Source of the DNA: Earliella scabrosa
Taxonomy: Eukaryota > Basidiomycota > Agaricomycetes > Polyporales > Polyporaceae
Length of the DNA: 64,000 nucleotides
NCBI GenBank assembly: GCA_022605405.1
Contig: JABYQQ010000004.1
Span: forward strand, 2,108,001-2,172,000
Direction: 5' to 3'
Shown in pieces: positions 47,477 through 58,397 of this stretch. A program made the position numbers and the translations under genes. The notes under the pieces were generated by a model. It saw nothing but the letters and a program-made list of their open reading frames with translations. It was not told the DNA's origin and ran no database searches. Position 1 is the stretch's first letter. Every line of letters begins with the position of its first letter.

Positions 47477-50228
47477 ATGGCGTCGCGTAGGACGCGTACC
47501 GCGGTCTCCGAGACACCATCTCAGTCTCAGCCCATCTCCGTTCCTGAAGCCCTCTCTAAGCTCGGCATGACACAAGAGCAATTCCAGGCGAAACAAACGG
47601 AATTGCTGACCGTCCTCCTTCAGAACCAGCCCTTCGTCCCTCTGAACGCTAACACGCGCAATCTCCCTATCTACGACAAGTCTAGGCATGCTCTGGAGAT
47701 ACACAGCCGGTCTCGGTCCAGTTCTCTGTCATCAACCTCTTCTCGGGCGTCCTCACCCGTAGTTCCCCGTACTCCTATGAAGTCAAGTCATGGCGAGGTC
47801 GTGCCCCCTCGTCCTCGAGACCAGATGGAACTCATATTGGAAGCGAAGAACCGACGCAAAGCATCTCAGCGGAGAGGTTCGTCTTCGCAGCTTGTATAGT
47901 AATTGGTGACAGCAAGTGACCGTCTGCCAAAGGTTCCACTTCGCGTCCAAGGGAAGATGAACGCGTTTTCTCTACCCCGAGCCGCAGTTCAGATCGGCTG
48001 CAAGCATCTAATGTACGTATGACGCGTCCAAATTGCTCTCTTCGCGCTAACCAGCCTCTCCTTCAAGCTGCCACCAGATACTCCCCATCACTACAAGTAC
48101 TACAGCGAACGAGTGGTTGGGGAAGCATCATCTTCCAAGCGGACTCTCGTGAGTGCTGATCCTAAGTCTTCCGAGGTGCGCGAAGTCATTGTGGCGACCA
48201 TCATCTTAGGACGCCGATGCACTACCCGAGACGCCGTCAAAGGAGAGAGACCGCGGGCGGTTCAAGGTGCCCGCTCCCCGTTACCCCAAAACGCCATCGA
48301 AGAGAAATACGGGGTCGTCATGCCCGCCCACCCCGCGTTCAAGTCCTCCACCCGTGGTAAATCTCGTGTCCTCTCCAGGTCCAATGAGGCCTGCTCCTTT
48401 GGAAGACGATCATCTCCCATTCGTGCTGCCATCAGGCCCGTATTCAACCGTAAAGCCAGATCTGTCCTATGCAGCAATCATTGGCCGAGCGATTCTGGCC
48501 TCTCCTCAGCATGCGTTGGCGTTGCAAGACATCTACGAATACATCACAACGGTGTTCCCCTACTACAGGCGCGGAGAACCAACGTGGATGAACTCTGTCC
48601 GCCATGCTCTTAGCACGATGGCTGTATTTCGGAAGATGCAGAGGGGTCGCGCAGAGGGCAAGAGCCTTTGGGCAATCTACGACTGCGATCTGCCTTGTTT
48701 TGAGGGAGGTGGATTCAAGAAGGCCCTCTGCGTTGACATGAACAACGGCAGCACGTCTCGCAGCTCCCGGAAGCGTGTCGCGGAAGATGGCGGCGGTTCA
48801 CGATCGAAGCGGAAGAAGGCTACTGATGAACAAACCATCGTAATGCCAGCACCCGTCTTACCCCCATACTTCCCACAATTCTCGAACGCCAATCCCCACC
48901 ATCAACCGTACTACCAGGCGGCTTGCATGCAGCAGCAACAAGTCCCTGCTGAAACCTTGTTCCCGCCTCTACCACCGTCCTCGAACTACCATCGCGTCAT
49001 CGCTCGCGCTGCCTCCATTCCAGTCGCAGATGCTCCCATTGCATCTTCATCGAGCGACGTATCGTCAAACGACCTGTTTGACACAGATGCAGAGGAAGCA
49101 CCATCCTCTCCAATTGAACGACCACCCTCCTCGTCTTCTCTCCCAGACCTCGTGTTCGGTCTGAGTGGTTCCTCCAGCCCTGCTCTCTCCTCGCATCGTA
49201 GCTTGCACGAGGATTCTAGAGAGCCTTCGCCCACGCTGTCATCGATGGTTCTACCCACAATGGATTTGCCGACGGAAGATGAACTAGATCCAGTGGCCGC
49301 ATGGTTACGTTCTGAATCTCCCTTATCGGATTCGGCTCCCGTCAGATCTACCGTCTCCGATGTCGAGCAAGCAGGACCATCCAGCTCTAGCGGCTGTGGG
49401 AAGGGTAAACAGCCGAAGGTGCGTACGAGACCGATGTCTACTGCTTGCCATCGTTCCTGACGTCGATGTTAGATGATGGCGCCTATGGGACCGCCTAGCT
49501 CTCCTACTCCTGACCGACGAAGGTTGCCTTTGGCTCGACGCAGTCTCGGTGACAAGTCGTCGAATCTGTCAACGAGTGTCGCGGATGCGATCCACTCCTC
49601 CGAAGAGCAGACGACTGCCGGCAGCTCGAAACAGACCCCCTTATTGCATCCAACACTCGTCGCCTCTGCTCTTGCTGCTGTTTCTGATGCATACGAAGAG
49701 CAAGAACGACCTTCGACTCCAGATCGACCCGTCACTCCTCCACCCCCGTCGACACCGTTGCGTTCAGATTTGCCGTCCACGCCCTCAGGGTTGGCACTGT
49801 TGGAGTCGGAACTATTCGACTTTTCGCCATTGAAGTCCGGAGGGCAATCCTCCCACACCCGACTCACGCCCATGCTTCCCCAAAGCCCATCACTCTCTGT
49901 CTTCAATTCTCGGGCTCCACTCTTGCACATGGGGAGTATCGAGGACTTCTTGGCGGCCGACCCGCTTCCCTTCGCTACGCGATCTCCTGCTCCTCCTCGG
50001 ACGCCGAACAAATCTCCCCGTCCCTCCGGCGGATCCTCGATGCAACCCCTGTCTGGGTTGTCACCGTTTGGTACGCCTTCTAGAAACCTTTCCAGGGATG
50101 GTCTCTTGGATTTCGACGATGAGTTATCGCGATACTTCAGTCCTCGTCACCTCGCGTACGAGAGCATGCTCGCTGCAACCTCAAGCGGCACTGACGCGGG
50201 TAGCCCTAGCGGGCTCACCCATTGGTGA
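47477..50228 (+). CDS. Forkhead (winged-helix) transcription factor
   Basis: Six exons are inferred. The first (MASRRTRTAVSETPSQSQ) continues through ILEAKNRRKASQRR into GSTSRPREDERVFSTPSRSS. After a 55-bp intron it gives LPPDTPHHYKYYSERVVGE and then DADALPETPSKERDRGRFK. That exon runs without a break into the forkhead domain: KPDLSYAAIIGRAILASPQH, ALALQDIYEYITTVFPYYR, NSVRHALSTMAVFRKM and GKSLWAIYDCDLPCF. A basic nuclear-localisation-like patch follows (SRKRVAEDGG with SRSKRKKAT), then a long Ser/Pro-rich tail over a last intron at 49419-49472. The tail holds many SP/TP sites that could be cyclin-kinase targets. Hcm1/Fkh-type fungal factors control the G1/S-G2/M wave of expression, but I cannot place this one. 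The frame starting at 48267 has no ATG, which is why the upstream exons must belong to it. Confidence 0.85.
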
Positions 50229-51087
50229 CATCGTCCCCCTTGCTCGGGCTCCAAGTGGATGGTCCTTGCCTGTGGCCCGAATTTACTTCATCCCGCCTTG
50301 CTGCGCCTCCATCGAGGACCGTCATCGACGACTTACATTATCCATCTATCCTTATTGGTTATGAATGTTCCGATCATGTTCGTGAACGATGTATCGTTCT
50401 CTCTTGCAGTAGACGGGACTCATACCTGCACCATGCCTATCTGTATGGCGTATCGACCATCACATACCTCCGTGTCTCTACCTCATTTCAGTCTCTGTCC
50501 AACCATCTCCCTGCACTATGGTTTCGTCCCATCGTCAGTCCTATGTCCTCTCTATCCCTGTTCCACAACCCATTCCCATTCGATCTGCGATACCGATCCT
50601 ATGGACTGTCCTGTGTCCTTGCCGTTGCTACCATCGCTTTGTCTCATAGCTATTCACGCTCTCCGATTTGCCCGTCAGTACGAAGTCGAACATTGGTATG
50701 AACCCAGCCTGACTGTCGTGTACTATAGCCATAATCTCGTCGCGCTCACTTCCCTGTGAGAGAGCACGTTCGGTACTTTCGGAATTGTCTTGCATCCCCA
50801 TCCCCCTCTTCACTCGGCTGACACCCTGCAACGATGCTATTTGCTACCTCTTACATCATACTTACATCTTCCTTCGTCTCTTGATTGGCAAACGTGGTTT
50901 GTATGCAGCGCACTATGTATGTGAAGTAATCAAGGAGATAATTGTCTGTGAAACGCGAGTCTTCGTACACGAATAAGTCAGCCCATCACTCCGCCAACAG
51001 CAACGATTTGGGAAGCGGTAGCAGCAAGTACTCGTACACAAGGTCGTCTTGAAGCATCCTTCGTGGCCGTGGCAAATCGAACTTCTC
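50229..51087. other. Convergent 3' flanks, forkhead / DNA ligase IV
   Basis: About 860 bp with long, pyrimidine-rich but domain-free frames on the plus strand. It is probably 3' UTR sequence of both neighbours. No RNA gene or repeat is seen. Confidence 0.45.
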
Positions 51088-54000
51088 TCAGGGCATAAAT
51101 TCTGCATCAAACTGATGAGCTGCATGATTCTCGCATAGGGACGAGTAAGCTCACCGTCCTCGTCCAGGAGCGTGCCCTCCTCCAGGCACACTTCAATGAA
51201 CTCCGCGATGACAAGATGCCTGCGCTTCGGTCTATAGCAAGGACGTGTGAGATGCAGACGCATGTATCAAAGTGCGAGAAGACCCACTTGGAGGTGCGCT
51301 TGATCAACTCCTGTCGCCGACTCACATCGCGCTTGTCGATGATGATGTGAGTGAGCTTGGGTTCGTCGAGGTCGACGACACGGCCGCCGTTGTCTTGGAT
51401 GAGCTTCGCAAGCTGGGTGAGTCTTCCAAGAGTATCAGCCTGAGATAGTTCCGGCGTCATCAAAAGGGCACGAACCGCTTTTCGACCTCGGTTTCGTTCT
51501 TCGCCTTCACGTTCATACCGTGCTGCCTTGCATTGGAGGGAGAGTCCAAGTAGAAGCAGAGGTGCTTGAAGATGTGCTCTTCATCGTAATGCATCGCATC
51601 GTCGGTCTCTCCCATCCGGACATCCTCATCTTCTTCCTTGACCTTGCCCTAGTTGAAGATCAGCACACGAAGACTCGTGCTCATGTTGTCACTCTACTCA
51701 CCTTGCCGCCTGAATCTCCCATCTGTGATTGCGACTCGCTCTCCTTCTCCACTTGTTCCCAGTCATCATCGTCGAAGCCGACCTCGCCCTCGTCCCGGTC
51801 GTTGTCGTTCTCCGAGTCCGGCTCAAGCTCATCAGGCTCCGGCTCGGTTTCGCTCCCGCTATCGGAGCCTTGCGAGGTTGCAGTGCTCGACTTGGCGCCT
51901 ATGTCGAACCACTCCGCCATGGACGGGTCGATCTGGCTCGAGCTCTTCTCTTCCTTCTCCTCGGAAGAGCCGCGTTCCTCGGGCGTCTTCTCCTTGCTGC
52001 CGGACGGAACAGGAGAGGCAGGAGGAGGAGACGGCTCCTCTTCCGTGTCGCTGTCACCCGTGTTGTACTCTTCTGTCTCCCTGCGCGCTGTCGTTGCATG
52101 GAAGAAGTACCTGTGACGTCGTTCAGTGATGCCGATACGATCAGTTTGACAAGATGGGTTACTTCTTTGTCAGCGGAACAATCTCTCCCTGTGCCACACA
52201 GTCAAGGATCCACTGAGGACGAATGATGTCGCAGATGTCCTTGTTCATGACCAGCTTGAGATCGTATGCTGTGATGCGTCGTGTCAGTTGCAATGAGAAC
52301 ACAGAACACGTTGCCAACTCACGAGTGATTTGCCCTCCGTAGACCACAAGCAGGTTCGGGTCGTCGCGTGCGAATTGGACGTACTTGCCCCCATGCGCAT
52401 GAATCCTGGATGTGGGATGGGCAATTGTCAGAGGTGGTGGCGGTGGCGAGCAATGTCAATGATTCATACATCTGTAACAGCGCCTGCTTGTCTTCTGCGC
52501 CAGTCTGGGACTTCGGGTCTGACGATACCACTGAAGATACCACGTCAATGCCAGACACTATGCGACGACAATCGCGAGCATGATACGTACTGAACTTGTA
52601 TCCTTCAAAGAGGTCGCTTTCCACTGGTACATCCTTGAGGTTCACTCCTCGGTATTCAGGCATGATGGTTGGCTGGAAGCAAACCCAGACAGATACCTTA
52701 GCACATATCGACATGCGACAGACCACGCATCGACCATACCTTCTTCGCGGTCTTCTTGGTCTTCTTCTTGGGTTTCCTTTGAGCGGTACGTCAGCAGTTA
52801 GGCCAATGCGGCTCTCGACCACCACGTTGCAACCACGCCACTTACTCGTCTTCATCTTCCTCCATCTTGCGCTTCTTCTCGGAGCGGATATTTTCCAATA
52901 CCGCTGCGAACATGATGAGTACGCTTCAGGCCACCACAGCAAGAGGAGAGGAGGAAGCGAGAAGACATACCGGTGACCGTCATACAATCAGCGATTGTGA
53001 GATCTTCGCGTATGTGGAGCGCGCGGGGAAAGCGCATCGTGAAACCGAGATGGTACAGGTCCGAGCTCACGATCTCTGCTGCCTTGACCTTGACGATGAA
53101 AGAACTGTGGTGCGTAGCAAAGACTAAATGAATGAAAGCTTGGCAATGCAACGGAGAATGGCCCTTACTCCTCTGGCTCGAGGTAAACGTCGCCTTTGTC
53201 TTCGTTTCCTCGCCTTGAGCACTGGAGGAAATCGGGAGGCTTGGCGCCCCACGGTTTCCAGGGCTTGGACCGGATCCATATGTAGTCTGCATAGGAGAGG
53301 CCGCTGCCAATGCGAACAAAGGTGCTGTACCTGTTACCGGAAATATAATCAGTCATGCAAAGTGGAACATAGTTTATTATGGTCACTCACTTGGGGTCCT
53401 CGTCATCGTTAGTACGCCTATCATCCATCACAGCGCAGATGAGCGTGGACACTCCCCCAGAACGCCTTCCAGTCCCATAATTGCCAGCTGAAAGCCTATC
53501 AGCGTATTGCACGACCAATGCGACGAGAGTCACTCACCAACCACAAGCACATCCATGGTCTCGCCCATGTTATCCTACCAAATAGTCAACACATCTGCCA
53601 CATACGCGATGCTCCCATGTGGTCGCATTACTTACCATATATTCGGGTTTGACCTGGACAACAAGGTCAGTAATGAGATGGAGGCGACGGTGTGAACACT
53701 AACCTTAATCCAGTCCTTGTTCCGCCCATTGAGAACGTATTCCGCGTCGGGATGCTTCAGGACAAGACCCTCGCCACGGTTGGCCATAACTTCCTCCATC
53801 CTACGCCGAACATCCTTACCGGTCTTGCCCTCATGTTCAGTTACAAACTCGATGCGGCCAGCAATTTCCTTAAGACAAGATCGAAGGTTACGCTTACGGA
53901 ACTTGGTCGATCGGTGCAGGAGAGACATCCCGTTCAGGTACAGCAAGTCGAATACCTTGACTGATAGGTGCGTGTCAGAAACTATCTGTCTGTGCCAATT

Positions 54001-55661
54001 GTAGGTCATGGACACATACAGCAAGGACGAGGGTTGTGCTCCTTCTTGGATTTGTCTAGGTTTTGCATTAGGTCAATGAAGTGCAATTGGTATGATTTGT
54101 GATGACATACCCAGGGCAGCTGTCTTGAGCGTTCCGAATGGGAGGTTGCGCTCGGATACAGGATCCCAGACCAACATCTCTCCATCGAGGATAATCCTGC
54201 ATGCATGTTGTCAGCGAAGAAAAGGGGTCCGAGGGAGAGGTCTTACTCGTCAACACGCTCATCGAACGCTGAATCGATATAGGGAGTCAAGCTACCAATT
54301 CCCACATGCTTTCCGTATAGATAGGTATAATCCTTGCCCTTTCTATAGCACAGACTGTCAGCTATTGTTCATAGGGTGGAGCTCGGAAGACACTACCTGG
54401 AGCAGTAGAAATACTCATTGCCGCGTTTGTGTAGCTGCATACGCTCGCCGTCAAGCTTCTCTTCGATTATGAAAGAGCGACCTTGCATCTCCTTGACGGA
54501 ATCCTCGATCTTCTTCGTTGGTCGTTTGCAAAGCATGGGGGCAAATGCGCGGAAGAGCTGCACGGTCTTGTCCTGATAGAATGGCAGATACATAAAATTC
54601 GAATGAGCAGAGGACAACGAAAAACTAACCTCATCATTGAGTCGGCGGTTTGTATCCCACAACTCCCATGCGACTTTCTTCAGATCGGAACATGTGTTGA
54701 ACAAATCATGCGCGTCCGGATGGAAAACACTAAAGACAGTATTCTCCTTCACGGAAATGATCATGTCTGGAGAGAAAGAACATCAGATGGCGATAAGAGA
54801 CACATGGGTTGTATCAACCTTTGAGGATGATGCGGACTATCCAACGCTGTTCTTCAGGAGTGGTCCGGTTATAGATTCGTTGCAGAATCTTCGATTGCGC
54901 ATCTCTACAATCATCACAAGTGGTGTGAATGAAGTAGACCAGCCTCGCAATTGTCATCATGTGCTCACGATTTACCCATATTCTGGGATATCTCGTCGAG
55001 ATACGCATTGACCTCGTCGATAGACAGAGAGCCTTCCACGACAGAGGAACGCTTATTGACCACCTCATATAGGACTGTCGGGAAATCCCCAGAAGTTTTC
55101 TAACCCGCTACAGTGAGTCATGGTTCAATGCCGAGCACGATGGGCGCACCTCTTTGTCAGTAGGCTTCTTCCAGTTGAGCAGTCGGATAGCGTCTGGGTC
55201 ATGTCTTCCGAGAGGAATGAGCTTGATGTACGCCTTGGCTAGGTTCTTCTCCTTCAAACCATAGACAGCTCGCTCACGATCTTTCTGCAGTCATATACAC
55301 GTCAAGCTCGACGCTTGGTAATACGCAGAATCGTGAGAGCACCAACCTGCGGTAGTATCAGTCTAAGGACTGGGAACAGGTCAGGGCCAATCTCTTTGCG
55401 CCAGTGCTATTTTGATGCGTTCAGCTGGAAACCACTAGTAGACGCTACCTCTCGCTGACCACTTACGTTGAACCACGATGAGAGAAGTTTCCGACGCTTG
55501 TCAGGCTTTCGTTCAGTTTGCAGCCGATCGAACAGAGCTGCCAAAACGTGGAACGGCGCGCTTCCCTTGTTCCGTGGCGGAGCGGGATACCCGGTTGGGT
55601 GGTCGCCAGCTGCCGTGGTTGGCGAACCCGGTGGCGACGACGGAGCTGGCGTAGGTTGCAT
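51088..55661 (-). CDS. lig4: DNA ligase IV (non-homologous end joining)
   Basis: It is the ATP-dependent ligase that, with Xrcc4/Lif1, seals double-strand breaks in NHEJ. The start at 55661 (MQPTPAPSSPPGSPTTAAG) leads into the N-terminal DNA-binding domain (APFHVLAALFDRLQTERKPD, DLFPVLRLILPQKDRERAVY). The catalytic core shows motif I as EEKLDGERMQLH with the AMP-accepting Lys, motif III as LDGEMLVWDP, motif IV as GEGLVLKHPDAEYV and motif V as DWIKVKPEY. The OB-fold follows. Two BRCT domains flank a basic/acidic linker: the first includes IRPQWILDCVAQGEIVPLTKKYFF, and the second ends RRHLVIAEFIEVCLEEG. The last exon adds the codons EFMP. About 20 exons are required, all short. Everything needed for activity appears present. 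Confidence 0.93.
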
Positions 55662-56459
55662 GTAATTGAATGCAATACTGCAATGGTCCCTTGGGGTGTT
55701 GAGTCACTGGATGCTTCCCTAGGGAATTGGGCTAGCAAGGGAGCAGGTTAACGTCGTGGTTCAATTTCAAGGTGCGTTGGACCGCCGTAAGCGAGTCGCG
55801 TCCGCATTATGGAGAGCGTCTATGCGTACAGCCACACGGTCCGGCTGCCGGAGCCGCTGTCTTGACTCCAAATTCAGTCACAGAAGTCAAGTGGTTTGTC
55901 CCACCTCTTCAAGACGTTTGGTCTGCCTACGCCGCTCTTGCCTCACACCGCTCCCCACTCACAAGCAAGAAGAACCGGTCCTCGTCCAGACACCCGGGTA
56001 TGTCAAAAATCACGCGTGTAACACTCACTAGACGCCGCTGACGTTTGCGTCAAGTTCAAGTTGTTGGTTTGAACAATTGGGTAAGTGGGATAGGGAAGCA
56101 GACAAGATATCTGACCTTGCTGATTACATCTCCGCACCAACGTGCTCTGCTTAGATCACTTCGGTTAGCAAACGGGGCAACACACTCTGAGTAGATCCAG
56201 CGATTCCTTCCCGAGTCAACGATTTGTCTGGAGGGCCACAGTGTATCAAGGCGGCTTTCACTGTCGACGGAATACTTTCTATGTCTCGGAAGCAGACAGC
56301 TCATTGTCGCGTCGAGACATATTATGGCTGGCGAGGATACTTTTAGTACAAGATGTATCATAAGGGAGGAATTAATGATCCGCGTTGAGATTCTGTGTAG
56401 TGCTCGTTACGGTGGTGGCGCACGAGCAATACGGGGCATCGATATCTCGAAGTAACAAT
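55662..56459. other. Intergenic, DNA ligase IV / sirtuin
   Basis: Upstream region of lig4 and 3' flank of the sirtuin gene. A plus-strand frame near 55845-55990 (AAGAAVLTPNSVTEVKW and VPPLQDVWSAYAALASH) looks somewhat protein-like, but it has no clear start, splice pattern or known domain. It is not called as a gene. Confidence 0.4.
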
Positions 56460-57685
56460 CTACACTGTGGCTAGTAATCGGGGCAGTAGATCCTCGCATG
56501 GCCCCAAAAATACAAAGTCTGCCTGATGGTCGAGTTTACCGCTTTCTATATTGATGACAGCAACTACACCGCCATTGTCTTTGACCCTTGAGGCGAACGT
56601 CGCCGCAGGGTGTACCTGGAGAATAGGATACTTCAGCAAAACGGCCAGTCGCAGCAATGCTCTGTGAGGAACCTACAACTGCAGATGTTCCAACAACAAT
56701 GCAAACGTCCGCCTTGTCGACGATAGCCATGACTGTCTCAGCTTGGCGTGGCACCTCCGTAAACCAGACCACATCCGGACGGACGAGCGCACCGCATTTC
56801 GAGCACCGTGGAAGAGAAGCGGCAGGAATGTCAGGCTCGATAGATGGACCAACATGTGTCCCCGCCAGTCTTGCTTCTGCCCATGCACGTGCTTCCGCAG
56901 GGGTGCGCTTGGCACCTTGAATACGCGCGCCGTTGGCTGTAGGCTCAGGCTCCGGTAGATCTACCAGAGCCTCTGTGCCTGCCAGTGCAGGGCATATAGG
57001 CGAATCGAATCTGGGCTCGCGGTATCGACAGTCGTAACTGGTGCAGGCGACACCAGATATGAGCCCGTGCATCTCGATTAGAATCGGCTCATCCTGGTCA
57101 ACCACTGCAGGATCGGCGTCGGGAGAGAGTGGCGACAAGAGTTGGAGGTCTGAGAACACACGCTCCATGGCGCGTCTGTCTAGGCCGTCGATGTTCTGAG
57201 TGATAAGGGTGAACGAAGAGTTCGGGGCAACCGCCCGCCTCAGGTGGGGGACGGCAAAGCGAGCGAGGGCTAGATGCGCGGCATTTGGCTCAGCCTTGAA
57301 GGTGCTATGCGTGCATCAGCAAATCGTCACCCCACGATTACCCGAGGAGCTCACATTTCTCTGAGGTAGTGATGAAATTGCCAGGAGCGGGACGGGTTGT
57401 CGATGAATGCAGCAGGGGTTGACAGAGAAAGTACATCGCGCTTGCGCCACAAGCCACCATTGCCACGGAAGGTTGGAATTCCTGTAGGGCGACGAGACTT
57501 AGCATCAATGTAGTCCGACCAAACAAAGTTCGCTTATACTTACCTGAGGCTGCGGAGAGACCGGCTCCGGCAAGGACGACGATACGTTTGGCCCCAGTTA
57601 GGATTGCCCGAAAGGAGTCGATGTCCTTGGTGGAAGCCTGAGCAGCTGTGGGAGAGGACATAGATATGTCTGTGTCTAGTTGCAA
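56460..57685 (-). CDS. Class III sirtuin, NAD-dependent protein deacylase (SIRT5-like)
   Basis: It uses NAD+ to remove acyl groups from lysine. The start is [16 protein letters not shown] at 57685; a second ATG at 57661 is equally possible. The Rossmann core has [41 protein letters not shown] and the catalytic-His motif EMHG. The zinc site is CTSYDC with [24 protein letters not shown] and [20 protein letters not shown], then [18 protein letters not shown], match SIRT5/CobB. The Y-x-x-R pair that gives SIRT5 its preference for succinyl/malonyl-lysine is not present: the segment reads WQFHHYLRE, where SIRT5 has Tyr at the first His and Arg at the Leu. The zinc-module loop is unusually long (about 70 residues between the CxxC pairs). 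There are at least five exons. Localisation is unclear. Confidence 0.88.
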
Positions 57686-58397
57686 TATTATTGCGGTGTT
57701 GTTGTGGCGATGGGACGCAAGTCAAAAAACCAGTCAGCTGAGCACCGGGGAAATGAGAGGGACTGGGGGTAGATATCGAGACCGTTCAACAGGGGTCACG
57801 ACAGTCGATTCTGGCGCTTCAGGCGTGAGAACTACACCAACTCTGCAGTTGTCATCGTCAAACGCGCCGTGGTCTTCGCCACCGATCGCCGCAATACTAC
57901 ACCTTTGATGTAGCTTCCGGCAAAGGATGCGGTCATTGGGCCATGACGGTCGTGAGTCGAGTGCTTGTGAACAGACGTGCCTTCAGCGGTACCGAACCTG
58001 GTGTAGCGAGGTGGCGAACACGCAGGACTAGGGGGTTGAAGTACTTCCCGAATGAATCTGTCCATGGCACCTTGTGCTACAAAGTCTGGTGAGCACAAAC
58101 CTTTGCGCCTGCTTCTGATACTACGACGTTTGTAACCCACGTTCGTGTAGATGGGACGTAGTGCGAGGTGGCTAGTATCTTGCGGAGATAGCCGATGCTG
58201 ACAGATGCTGATGAATAAGAAATTTTAGCTAAGTTTCTCACTACGAAATTCAAATTCCAAAAAGTGAATTTGGGCAGCTAAGTAGTTATTACCATAATTA
58301 TCGATCGGGTTGTCACATGCGCCATACCGCAGGTCGACGCCCTGGACCCGATGGCGCGTGCACAAGCTTGTCTACCATCGTTGTCGATGCTGGTCGG
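57686..58397. other. Divergent intergenic region, sirtuin / PAT1, with weak coding-like frames
   Basis: Two overlapping minus-strand frames between 57728 and 58125 both look somewhat protein-like: SRPSWPNDRILCRKLHQRCS followed by AIGGEDHGAFDDDNCRVGVV, and MDRFIREVLQPPSPACSPPR. They cannot be joined by a normal intron. From 58170 the sequence becomes AT-rich intergenic DNA. A small unrecognised gene is possible, but it is not called. Confidence 0.35.

Noticed and set aside
47477..47899. Stand-alone 140-residue protein
   Set aside because: The stop at 47897-47899 lies inside an intron; splicing continues the frame into GSTSRPREDERVF and then the forkhead exons.
48113..48613. Separate gene beginning upstream of the forkhead frame
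   Set aside because: The frame starts with GTG, and its coding-like part splices in frame to the exon at 47477 and to the forkhead exon, so it belongs to one gene.
55750..56040. Small plus-strand gene upstream of lig4
   Set aside because: The protein-like stretch has no convincing start, and neighbouring frames are equally open; no known domain.
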